DNA of 64,000 nt from Austwickia sp. (GTDB lineage: Bacteria > Actinomycetota > Actinomycetes > Actinomycetales > Dermatophilaceae), in contig JADJTI010000005.1 of NCBI GenBank assembly GCA_016711265.1, forward strand, positions 248,001 to 312,000, given 5' to 3'. A program made the position numbers and the translations under genes. The first letter of the stretch is position 1, and each line of letters starts with the position of its first letter. The notes under the pieces are model-generated. The model ran no database searches, had not been told where the DNA came from, and was given only the letters and a program-made list of their open reading frames with translations. Below are positions 23,540-31,537 of this stretch, piece by piece.

Positions 23540-24994
23540 ATGACGCAGTGGTTGTTGGCGGGGCTGGGTGTCCTGCTCACCATCGGCACGGCGATCTTCG
23601 TGGTCGCCGAGTTCTCCTTGGTCGCCCTCGACCGGAGCACGGTGGCGCGTGCTGTCGGCGACGGGGACACCGCCGCCGCGCCCGTGCTGGCCTCGCTGCG
23701 GACCCTGTCCACCCAACTCTCGGCAGCCCAGGTGGGGATCACCTTCACGACGCTGCTGCTGGGGTTCCTGGCCACGCCCTCGGTCGGGCTCTTGCTGCAG
23801 TCGCCGGCGCGCGCGCTCGGGGTACCCGAGGGCGTCGTGGAACCGGTCACCTCCACCGCGGCGCTCGTGCTGGCCACGCTGTTCTCCATGGTGTTCGGGG
23901 AACTGGTGCCCCAGTTCCTCGGGATCTCGGCGCCGCTGCCGATGGCCAAGCTGGTGGCCGCCCCGGTGCGCTGGTTCAGCCTGGTGATGAAGCCGCTGAT
24001 CATGGCGCTGAACGGGTCCGCCAACGCCATCTTGGAGTCGTTCGGGATCACGCCCCAGGAGGAGTTGTCGGCGGCCCGCACCCCGCAGGAGCTCGCCTCG
24101 GTGGTGCGCCGCTCCGCCGAGGCCGGCGTGCTCGATGAGGGGGTGGCCGTGCGGGTGACCCGGTCCCTGGACTTCGGCTCCCGCAGCGCCGCGGACGTCA
24201 TGACCCCCCGGGTCCGCTGCGAGTCGCTCGAGCGGACCGCCAGCGCCGCCGACGTGGTGAGGCTGGCACGGCGTACCGGCCTGTCGCGCTTCCCGGTGAT
24301 CGGGCAGGACTGGGATGACATCGACGGCCTCGTCCACGTCAAGACCGCGGTCGCGGTACCGGTGCACCGACGCGACGAGGTGCCCGTCACGGCGCTGATG
24401 GTGCCGGCCACCCTGGTGCCGGAAACGCAGACGCTGGACGAGCTGCTGGTGCTGCTGCGGGGGGCCGGCCACCAGGGCGCGGGTCACCAGATCGCGGTCG
24501 TCGTCGACGAGTACGGCGGCACCTCGGGGGTGGTCACGCTGGAGGACATCATCGAAGAGCTGGTCGGCGATGTGGCCGACGAGCACGACCGGGTCTCGAC
24601 CACGGCCCGGCGGATGGGGGAGGGCCGCTGGACGGTGCCCGGCCTGTGGCGCCCCGACGAACTCCGCGAACGGATCGGTACGCCGGTGCCGGACGGGGTC
24701 GACTACGAGACGCTGGGCGGTTTCATGATGGCGGCGCTCGGGCGGTTGCCGGGCGTGGGGGACACGGTGCGCCTGCCGGGATGGATCGTCCGCGTGGACG
24801 CGGTCGAGGGGCGGCGGGTCGAGCGGGTGCGCATCGAGCACGCCGCGGACGACGCGCTGATCGGCGACCTGCCCGCGGCCACGGGGGCAGCGATGCCGCA
24901 CGGCACCGTCGTAGCCCTGCCGCCGCTGGTCCCCGGCCGTCCCGAGCCGCGCCCGCAGGGCCGGGCCCGGACCGACGAACGGCCGGGCCGGTGA
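23540..24994 (+). CDS. CNNM/CorC (HlyC) family membrane protein with CBS pair
   Basis: 484 residues. The N-terminal DUF21 domain (about 1-195) has four hydrophobic segments, including LAGLGVLLTIGTAIFVVAEFS. Two CBS motifs follow (about 205-335; SADVMTPRV and GGTSGVVTLEDIIEELVG). The CorC_HlyC domain then runs from about 340 to 435, ending in a basic/Pro-rich tail. Members are implicated in magnesium or cobalt efflux, and the old hemolysin name is not supported by activity. The ATG is preceded by GGGTGGG. The stop overlaps the next gene by 4 bases, so the two related proteins are made together and may form a heterodimer. Confidence 0.88.
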   Translation: MTQWLLAGLGVLLTIGTAIFVVAEFSLVALDRSTVARAVGDGDTAAAPVLASLRTLSTQLSAAQVGITFTTLLLGFLATPSVGLLLQSPARALGVPEGVVEPVTSTAALVLATLFSMVFGELVPQFLGISAPLPMAKLVAAPVRWFSLVMKPLIMALNGSANAILESFGITPQEELSAARTPQELASVVRRSAEAGVLDEGVAVRVTRSLDFGSRSAADVMTPRVRCESLERTASAADVVRLARRTGLSRFPVIGQDWDDIDGLVHVKTAVAVPVHRRDEVPVTALMVPATLVPETQTLDELLVLLRGAGHQGAGHQIAVVVDEYGGTSGVVTLEDIIEELVGDVADEHDRVSTTARRMGEGRWTVPGLWRPDELRERIGTPVPDGVDYETLGGFMMAALGRLPGVGDTVRLPGWIVRVDAVEGRRVERVRIEHAADDALIGDLPAATGAAMPHGTVVALPPLVPGRPEPRPQGRARTDERPGR

Positions 24995-26067
24995 CCTCGG
25001 CGCAGGCGCTGTGGCTGTCGGCGCTGCTGCTGGCCGGGAACGCGTTCTTCGTGGGCGCCGAGTTTGCGGTGATGGCCGCGCGACGCAGCCAGCTGGAACC
25101 GCTGGCCGAGACGGGCAGCCGGCGGGCCGCGCTGGCGCTGCAGGCGCTGGAGAACGTCGCCTCGCTGCTGGCGTGCGCGCAGCTGGGGATCACGGTGTGC
25201 TCGGTGCTCCTGGGAGCAGTCGCCGAGGACGCCCTGCACCACCTGCTGGCCGGGGCGCTGGCGCACACCGGGTTGCCGGATGTCTGGGTGCACGGTCTGG
25301 CGCTGGCGTTGGCCCTCCTGGTGGTGGCCTACCTGCACGTGGTGTTGGGGGAGATGGTGCCCAAGAACATCGCGATCGCGGGGCCGGAGCGGACCGCTCT
25401 GCTGTTGTCGCCGGCGCTGTTGCTGCTGACCAGGGCGTTGCGGCCGCTGATCGCGGTGATGGAACGACTGGCCAAGTTCATCGTGCGGAGGCTGGGCATC
25501 GAGCCCAAGGACGAGATCACCTCGACGTTCACCGCCTCGGAGGTGCACGAGATCGTCGAGGAGAGCGCCCGTGAGGGGTTGCTCCAGGTCGGGCAGCACG
25601 GCCTGGCGACCAAGGTGATCGAGTTCAGCGATCGGGTGGCTGCCGATGTCGCGGTGCCCACGGCGGATCTGGTCACCATCGGGTCGCAGGCCACCCCCGC
25701 CGACGTGGAACGTCTGGTGGCCACTCGCGGGTTCTCGCGGTATCCCGTGCTGAACGTCGAGGGCGTGGTCGACGGGTACGTCCACCTCAAGGACGTGTTG
25801 TACGCCGACGACGCCGAGCGGTCCCAGCCGGTGCCGGCCAAGCGGGTGCGCCGCCTGGCGACGGTCGACCCGCACGACCAGATCGAGGACGTCCTGGAGT
25901 CCATGCAGCGCACCGGCTCGCATTTGGCCAGGGTGGTGCTGCCCGACGGCGCCGTGACCGGGGTGGTGTTCCTGGAGGATGTGATCGAGGAACTGGTGGG
26001 TGAGGTGCTGGACGCCTCTCAGCGCCCGCTGCACCAGGTCCGCGCAGAGCGGACCCGGGGCGCCTGA
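24991..26067 (+). CDS. CNNM family membrane protein, short form without CorC_HlyC domain
   Basis: 358 residues. It has a DUF21 transmembrane domain (LLLAGNAFFVGAEFAVMAARR, with the conserved AEF before the second half-helix) followed by a CBS pair ending VVFLEDVIEELVGEVLDAS. It stops about 20 residues later, so the C-terminal CorC_HlyC domain of the preceding gene is absent. The GTG start overlaps the upstream stop (GTGA). This long-plus-short tandem arrangement is common in actinobacteria. Ion substrate unproven. Confidence 0.86.
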   Translation: MTSAQALWLSALLLAGNAFFVGAEFAVMAARRSQLEPLAETGSRRAALALQALENVASLLACAQLGITVCSVLLGAVAEDALHHLLAGALAHTGLPDVWVHGLALALALLVVAYLHVVLGEMVPKNIAIAGPERTALLLSPALLLLTRALRPLIAVMERLAKFIVRRLGIEPKDEITSTFTASEVHEIVEESAREGLLQVGQHGLATKVIEFSDRVAADVAVPTADLVTIGSQATPADVERLVATRGFSRYPVLNVEGVVDGYVHLKDVLYADDAERSQPVPAKRVRRLATVDPHDQIEDVLESMQRTGSHLARVVLPDGAVTGVVFLEDVIEELVGEVLDASQRPLHQVRAERTRGA

Positions 26068-26101
26068 GGTGGTGGGCGCGGAGATCTGACGCGTCGGGTG
26101 G

Positions 26102-26225
26102 GCGCGAGAAACGTCAATTCGGCACCTTCTACGGCGCCCAGACGTCACTCTGGCGCCGTGTCGGCGACCCGAACGGGGTCGAAGTGACTCTTCGTCGCTC
26201 AGAACGGTGCGGAACTGACGTTGCG
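26102..26225. repeat. three diverged copies of a GGTGCCGAAnTGACGTT-type intergenic repeat
   Basis: Related units occur at 26102-26125 (reverse), 26133-26157 (reverse, nearly palindromic with GGCGCC ends) and 26206-26225 (forward) in the 271-bp gap before the tRNA. They resemble the inverted unit at 15052-15072. Nothing else was seen in this gap. Confidence 0.5.
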
Positions 26226-26338
26226 TGCACGCCAGGGCGCGGGCGGCGTACGGCGTGGTGGCACCCCACAGCACCGGCATCCTGAGGTGGTGGGCTGCGT
26301 GGGTGGCGTACGACGTGTTGCTGGGCCGAGACGAAAAG

Positions 26339-26410
26339 TGCCCCCGGCAGGATTCGAACCTGCGCTCCCGCCTCCGGAGGGCGGTGCTCTATCCCCTGAG
26401 CTACGAGGGC
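26339..26410 (-). tRNA. tRNA-Arg (anticodon CCG)
   Basis: The reverse strand folds as a 72-base cloverleaf. The 7-bp acceptor stem is GCCCTCG/CGGGGGC with one G-U pair, the D arm is GCTC/GAGC, and the anticodon stem is CCGCC/GGCGG around loop CTCCGGA (anticodon CCG, reading CGG). The T arm is GCAGG-TTCGAAT-CCTGC and the discriminator base is A. The 3' CCA is not encoded. It is divergent from argS, the enzyme that charges it, with 110 bp between them. Confidence 0.96.
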
Positions 26411-26508
26411 GGGGAGAGCCGAACGTGAAGGTGTGACCGCTTCCTGCCCGGCGCTCCGGCAGAGCCTATCAGCCACGGACGGGTGCGTTCGACCAGCGCG
26501 AGCCTCCG

Positions 26509-26514
26509 TAGAAT
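26509..26514 (+). promoter_or_regulatory. leaderless -10 box of argS
   Basis: TAGAAT, then 6 bases, then the GTG of argS. It is a close match to TAnnnT. Confidence 0.55.
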
Positions 26515-26520
26515 CGCCGG

Positions 26521-28182
26521 GTGACCCCTGAGCTCCTGGCGCTGGCCATCCGTTCGGTTCTGCTCGACGCGGTGGCCACCGGCGACCTTGCCCTGCCGGC
26601 CGAAGCGGTGCCACAGGTGCGGGTCGAACGGCCGCGCAACCGAGACCACGGCGACTGGGCGACGAACGTTGCGCTGCAACTGGCCAAAGCAGCCGGCACC
26701 AATCCTCGGACGCTGGCCGAACGCATCGCGGCCGGGTTGCGCGCCGTGGACGGGGTGGCCGCCGTCGAGGTCGCCGGCCCGGGTTTCATCAACGTCACCC
26801 TGGCCGCCGGGAGCGCCGGAGCCCTGGCCGCGAGCATCGTCGAGGCCGGGACGTCGTACGGCGGGAACGACACCCTCGCGGGCCGGCGGATCAACCTCGA
26901 GTTCGTCTCCGCGAACCCGACGGGCCCGATCCATCTGGGTGGGACCCGGTGGGCGGCCGTGGGTGACGCGTTGGCCCGGGTGCTGAGCGCGTGTGGGGCG
27001 CAGGTCACCCGGGAGTACTACTTCAACGATCACGGCGCGCAGATCGATCGCTTCGCTCGCTCGTTGCTGGCGGCGGCCCGTGGGCAGGAGGTGCCGGAGG
27101 ACGGGTACGCCGGCGGGTACATCACCGAGATCGCGCACGCCATCGTGGCGGCGCGGCCGAACGTGGTGGACCTGGATGACACCCAGGCGCAGGAGGTCTT
27201 CCGCGCCGAGGGTGTGGAGATGATGTTCGCGCAGATCAAAGCCTCGCTGCACGAATTCGGCGTCGACTTCGACGTCTACTTCCACGAGAACGATCTGCAC
27301 ACCTCCGGCGCGGTCCGACGCGCCATCGACCGGCTCGACGAACTCGGCAACATGTACCGCAAGGATGGTGCATTCTGGCTGCGTTCGACGGACTTCGGTG
27401 ACGACAAGGACCGGGTGGTGCTGAAGTCCGATGGCGGGGCGTCGTACCTGTCCGGAGACCTGGCCTATTACCTGGACAAGCGGGAGCGCGGCTTCGACAC
27501 GGCGATCATCATGCTCGGCGCGGACCACCACGGGTACGTCAAGCGGATGATGGCGATGTGCGCCGCGTTCGGCGACACCCCGGGGGAGAACCTGGAACTG
27601 CTCATCGGCCAGATGGTGAACCTGGTCAAGGACGGCCAGCCGGTCAGGATGAGTAAACGCGCCGGCACCGTCGTCGTCCTGGAGGACCTGGTCGAGGCCG
27701 TCGGCGTGGACGCGGCCCGCTATGCGTTGTCCCGCTCTTCCAGCGACTCCAGCATCGACGTCGACCTCGACCTGCTGACCAAGCGCAGCAACGACAACCC
27801 GGTGTACTACGTGCAATACGCGCACGCCCGGACCGGCAACGTCAGCCGGCTCGCGCAGGCCGATGGAGTACGCCGCGAGGACGCCTTCGTGCCCGAACTG
27901 CTCGATCACCCCAGCGAGGCCGCGTTGCTGGCCGCCCTCGGGGACTTCCCGCGGGTGGTGGCGCAGGCAGGCGCCCTGCGCGAGCCGCATCGGATCGCCC
28001 GCTACCTCGAAGACCTCGCCGCCCACCTGCACAAATGGTACGACGACTGCCGGATCCGCCCGTACGCCGACGAGGAGATCACCGACCTGAACCGGACGCG
28101 GCTCTGGCTCAACGACGCCAGCCGCCAGGTGCTGGCCAACGGCCTGGACCTGCTCGGGGTCAGCGCGCCGGAACGGATGTGA
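26521..28182 (+). CDS. argS: arginyl-tRNA synthetase
   Basis: 553 residues, normal for the family. The N-terminal Arg-tRNA recognition domain (about 1-100) is followed by the class I signature block FVSANPTGPIHLGGTRWAAV, with HLGG in place of HIGH. The KMSK loop appears as VRMSKRAGTVV near residue 380, and the C-terminal DALR anticodon-binding domain ends the protein. It attaches arginine to tRNA-Arg in the cytoplasm. It is the first gene of a run argS-lysA-hom, with 7 bp before lysA. The start is GTG with a TAGAAT box 6 bases upstream and no ribosome binding site. Confidence 0.97.
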   Translation: MTPELLALAIRSVLLDAVATGDLALPAEAVPQVRVERPRNRDHGDWATNVALQLAKAAGTNPRTLAERIAAGLRAVDGVAAVEVAGPGFINVTLAAGSAGALAASIVEAGTSYGGNDTLAGRRINLEFVSANPTGPIHLGGTRWAAVGDALARVLSACGAQVTREYYFNDHGAQIDRFARSLLAAARGQEVPEDGYAGGYITEIAHAIVAARPNVVDLDDTQAQEVFRAEGVEMMFAQIKASLHEFGVDFDVYFHENDLHTSGAVRRAIDRLDELGNMYRKDGAFWLRSTDFGDDKDRVVLKSDGGASYLSGDLAYYLDKRERGFDTAIIMLGADHHGYVKRMMAMCAAFGDTPGENLELLIGQMVNLVKDGQPVRMSKRAGTVVVLEDLVEAVGVDAARYALSRSSSDSSIDVDLDLLTKRSNDNPVYYVQYAHARTGNVSRLAQADGVRREDAFVPELLDHPSEAALLAALGDFPRVVAQAGALREPHRIARYLEDLAAHLHKWYDDCRIRPYADEEITDLNRTRLWLNDASRQVLANGLDLLGVSAPERM

Positions 28183-28189
28183 ACACGGC

Positions 28190-29641
28190 ATGAGAGCCCA
28201 CGAAGCAGGGGCGCTGCACGCCCACGGGTACGGCGGGCCGCCGCAGTGGCTGCCCTATCCCCGCGATGTCAACGAGCTGCTGCCTCAGCTGTGGCCGGCT
28301 TCAACCGACCGTGATGAGCAGGGCCGGCTGACGGTGGCCGGGCTCGACGTGGTGAGCCTCGCGCGCGACTTCGGCACACCGGCGTACGTCATGGACGAGG
28401 CCGACTTCCGGGCCCGGGCGCGGTCGTTCGTCACCGACTTCGCCGCGCCTTTCGAGGAGCTGGGCTGCGGGCTGGACGTGTACTACGCCGGCAAGGCATT
28501 CCTGTGCACCCAGGTGGCCCGGTGGGTCGCCGACGAAGGTCTGGGCCTGGACGTTTGCACCGGCGGGGAGTTGGCGGTCGCGCAGCGTGCGGGTTTCCCC
28601 GGTGAACGCATCGGGATGCACGGCAACAACAAGTCGATGGCTGAATTGGAGGCGGCGCTGAGCTATCCGCGCGCCGGCGGCGGCACCGGGGTCGGGCGGA
28701 TCGTGCTGGACTCCTTCGATGAGATCGAGCGGATCGCCGCGATCGCCGGGCGGCTCGGGGTCAGCGCCCCGGTGATGGTGCGGGTCACCGTGGGGGTCGA
28801 GGCGCACACCCACGAGTACATCGCCACCGCCCACGAGGATCAGAAGTTCGGGTTCAGCCTGGCCGGCGGGCACGCCGCAAAGGCCGTGGCCGCGGTCCTC
28901 GAGCACCCCCAGCTCGACTTGCTGGGCCTGCACAGTCACATCGGGTCGCAGATTTTCGATGCCGCGGGTTTCGAGGTGGCCGCACAGCGGACCATCGGTC
29001 TTCACCGCGAGGTCCGCCGGCGGCACGGCCTGACGCTGCCCGAACTCGACCTGGGCGGCGGTTTCGGCATCGCGTACACCTCGGAGCACGCGCCGCCGGC
29101 GCTGGCCCAGATGAGTCGCCAACTGGCCGAGACGGTGGCCCGGGAGTGTCGGGCCGAAGGCCTCGAGGCCGCGCAGATCCCGCGGGTCTCGATCGAGCCC
29201 GGCCGTGCCATCGTGGGCCCGAGCACCTTCACCCTCTACGAGGTTGGGACCGTCAAGGCCGTCGAGCTCGACCGGGGCACCCGCGCGTACGTCTCGGTCG
29301 ACGGCGGGATGAGCGACAACGTCCGCACCGCCCTGTACGAGGCCGACTACTCGTGCACCATTGCCAACCGCGCCGGCCAGGGGCCGCCCATGCTGTCCAG
29401 GGTGGTCGGCAAGCATTGCGAGAGCGGCGACATCGTGGTCATGGACGAGTACCTGCCGGCCGACCTGCGCCCCGGCGACCTGATCGCCGTCCCGGGGACG
29501 GGGGCCTACTGCCGGGCGCTGTCGAGTCAGTACAACCACGTGCCCCGCCCGCCGGTGCTGGCCGTCCGGGACGGGCACGCGCGGGTGCTGGTCCGCCGGG
29601 AAAGCGTGGCCGACCTGTTGGCGCTGGACGTCGAGGGATAG
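28190..29641 (+). CDS. lysA: diaminopimelate decarboxylase
   Basis: 483 residues of the fold-III PLP decarboxylase family. The PLP lysine lies in VYYAGKAFLC, with the HGNNKS segment, the GLHSHIGSQIF His, the glycine-rich PLP-phosphate loop ELDLGGGFGIAY, EPGRAIVG, and the C-terminal CESGDIV block that supplies the active-site Cys from the partner subunit. It converts meso-diaminopimelate to L-lysine, the last lysine step. Close spacing after argS (7 bp) implies one transcript. The usual actinobacterial order argS-lysA-hom is kept. Confidence 0.96.
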   Translation: MRAHEAGALHAHGYGGPPQWLPYPRDVNELLPQLWPASTDRDEQGRLTVAGLDVVSLARDFGTPAYVMDEADFRARARSFVTDFAAPFEELGCGLDVYYAGKAFLCTQVARWVADEGLGLDVCTGGELAVAQRAGFPGERIGMHGNNKSMAELEAALSYPRAGGGTGVGRIVLDSFDEIERIAAIAGRLGVSAPVMVRVTVGVEAHTHEYIATAHEDQKFGFSLAGGHAAKAVAAVLEHPQLDLLGLHSHIGSQIFDAAGFEVAAQRTIGLHREVRRRHGLTLPELDLGGGFGIAYTSEHAPPALAQMSRQLAETVARECRAEGLEAAQIPRVSIEPGRAIVGPSTFTLYEVGTVKAVELDRGTRAYVSVDGGMSDNVRTALYEADYSCTIANRAGQGPPMLSRVVGKHCESGDIVVMDEYLPADLRPGDLIAVPGTGAYCRALSSQYNHVPRPPVLAVRDGHARVLVRRESVADLLALDVEG

Positions 29642-29731
29642 CCGAGCGTGCCTGGGGCGACGCCCGATCGGACACAATGAGCCCGTGATGACCTCCGTGA
29701 TGACCTCGTGACCACACCGCAAGGAGATGCC

Positions 29732-31114
29732 GTGAGCCAGCCCAACCAGGATGTCGCCCCCGACCAGGGCGGCTCCGATCAGCCGCTGCGCGTCGCCCTG
29801 CTGGGCTGCGGCGTGGTCGGGTCCAGCGTCGCCCGGCTGCTGACCCGCAACGGCGAGGATCTCGCAGCGCGGGTGGGTCGGCCTCTGGAGATCGTCGGTG
29901 TGGCGGTCCGCCGCCTCGGACGCGACCGCAGCGACACCGGCGTACCGGCTGATCGGTTCACCACCGAGGCGGAGGAACTGGTCACCCGGGCCGACATCGT
30001 CATCGAAGTGATCGGGGGCATCGAACCGGCCCGGTCGCTCATTCTGCGCGCCATGGAACATGGGGCGAGCGTGGTCACCGCCAACAAGGCGCTGTTGGCC
30101 CAGGACGGCCCCACCCTGTACGACGCGGCCCAACGGCACGGCGTCGACCTGTACTACGAGGCGGCGGTCGCCGGCGCGATCCCGCTGCTGCGTCCGCTGC
30201 GGGTGTCGTTGGTGGGAGACCGGGTACGCCGGGTGCTCGGGATCGTGAACGGCACCACCAACTATGTGCTGGACAAGATGGACAGCACCGGGGCCGGGTT
30301 CGCGGAGGCCGTCGAGCAGGCGCAGTCGCTGGGGTACGCCGAGGCCGACCCGACCGCGGACGTGGAGGGTTTCGACGCCGCGGCCAAGGCGGCCATCCTG
30401 GCCAGCCTGGCGTTCCACACCCGGGTGTCCGGACAGGACGTCTACCGCGAGGGCATCACCGAGGTGACCGCCGCCGACGTCGCTGCGGCGGCTGCCATGG
30501 ATTGCGTGGTGAAGCTACTGGCCATCTGCGAACGTACCGAGGCCGGGGTATCGGTGCGGGTGCACACGGCGATGATCCCGCGCTCACACCCGTTGGCCGG
30601 GGTGCGTGAGGCGTACAACGCGGTCTTCGTGGAGGCCGAGGCCGCCGGTCAGCTGATGTTCTACGGTCCGGGAGCCGGCGGCGACCCGACCGCCTCCGCG
30701 GTGCTGGGGGACGTGGTGGCGGTGGCCCGGCACCTGGTGGGCGGCGGGCTGGGGCCGCGGGAGTCGACGTACGCCTCGCTGCCCATCCTCGCCATGGGCC
30801 AGGCATTGACCAGGTACTACATCAGTCTGGACGTCACCGACCGGCCGGGGGTCCTGGCGCAGGTCGCGACCGTCTTCGCCGACCAGGGGGTGTCCATCCA
30901 GCAGGTTCATCAGCAGGTTCGCGACCCGCAGGCCACCGACACCCCGGAATCGTCCACGTCCGAGGGCGCCGGGCAGGCCGGGGGGAGCAACGCCGAGCTG
31001 GTGATCGTCACCCACACCGCCACCGATGCAGCCCTGTCGGCCACCGTGGACGCCCTGTCCGCCTTGCCGATCGTCCGCGGCGTCACCTCGGTCATGCGGG
31101 TCGAAGGCGGCTAG
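29732..31114 (+). CDS. hom: homoserine dehydrogenase
   Basis: 460 residues. The NAD(P)-binding domain opens VALLGCGVVGSSVARLL, the catalytic domain has GIVNGTTNYVLDKM and the conserved Asp/Lys region EADPTADVEGFDAAAKAAIL, and a C-terminal ACT domain (about 360-460) gives feedback control by threonine. The ACT domain carries an unusual Ser/Thr/Gly-rich insertion of about 25 residues. It reduces aspartate semialdehyde to homoserine for threonine and methionine. The GTG chosen has AAGGAG 5 bases upstream; a GTG 24 bases earlier lacks one. thrC and thrB, normally next, are absent; rho follows instead. Confidence 0.95.
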   Translation: MSQPNQDVAPDQGGSDQPLRVALLGCGVVGSSVARLLTRNGEDLAARVGRPLEIVGVAVRRLGRDRSDTGVPADRFTTEAEELVTRADIVIEVIGGIEPARSLILRAMEHGASVVTANKALLAQDGPTLYDAAQRHGVDLYYEAAVAGAIPLLRPLRVSLVGDRVRRVLGIVNGTTNYVLDKMDSTGAGFAEAVEQAQSLGYAEADPTADVEGFDAAAKAAILASLAFHTRVSGQDVYREGITEVTAADVAAAAAMDCVVKLLAICERTEAGVSVRVHTAMIPRSHPLAGVREAYNAVFVEAEAAGQLMFYGPGAGGDPTASAVLGDVVAVARHLVGGGLGPRESTYASLPILAMGQALTRYYISLDVTDRPGVLAQVATVFADQGVSIQQVHQQVRDPQATDTPESSTSEGAGQAGGSNAELVIVTHTATDAALSATVDALSALPIVRGVTSVMRVEGG

Positions 31115-31537
31115 GGCGCTGGTCTGCGGCTGGCTCGTCCCCTGCTCGGGGAGGGGGGTCCTGGTGAGCCGGGAACGTGTTACATTGGGCGTGTTCCGCA
31201 TGCACGGCGTCCTACGCCTGGCTGTGCTGGCCTCGCCCGAGCTGCCCCGGACCACCCTCCATCGCAGCGTCAAAACGTCGTCGGTGGCCCCGGGTGGGAA
31301 CGCGGAACATCCCGCCGCACCACGTACCGGACTGCCGGCCCGTGGCTGCCGTGACGACGGGCGACCCACGCACGTCGTTCGACAGACGGCAGAGGCGCGA
31401 CCAATTCAGTGACATACCTAGTGCATTCCTGGTACGACGACGCAGCCTCCCAGCCGCCCGTCGTCCGTCGCTGGGGTCAAAAAAACCCCCCGGTCAGGCG
31501 GCCTGCCGCTCGACCCAGACACGCAGAAGGATCCTTC
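31115..31537 (+). promoter_or_regulatory. 423-bp rho leader region
   Basis: No convincing independent gene fills this gap. A TACATT box at 31181-31186 could start a leader of about 345 bases. An open frame of 70 codons runs from ATG 31200 to the TGA at 31410, whose bases overlap the GTG of an in-frame upstream extension of rho. A run of seven A then six C is at about 31482-31494. Long rho leaders that allow self-termination are known in bacteria; a similar role here is inference. Confidence 0.5.

Noticed and set aside
28301..30418. 705-codon open frame antisense to lysA and hom
   Set aside because: It spans two unrelated real genes and a gap, so it cannot be a genuine gene.
31200..31412. A 70-codon leader frame as an annotated gene
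   Set aside because: No ribosome binding site or domain; reported only as a possible leader element of rho.
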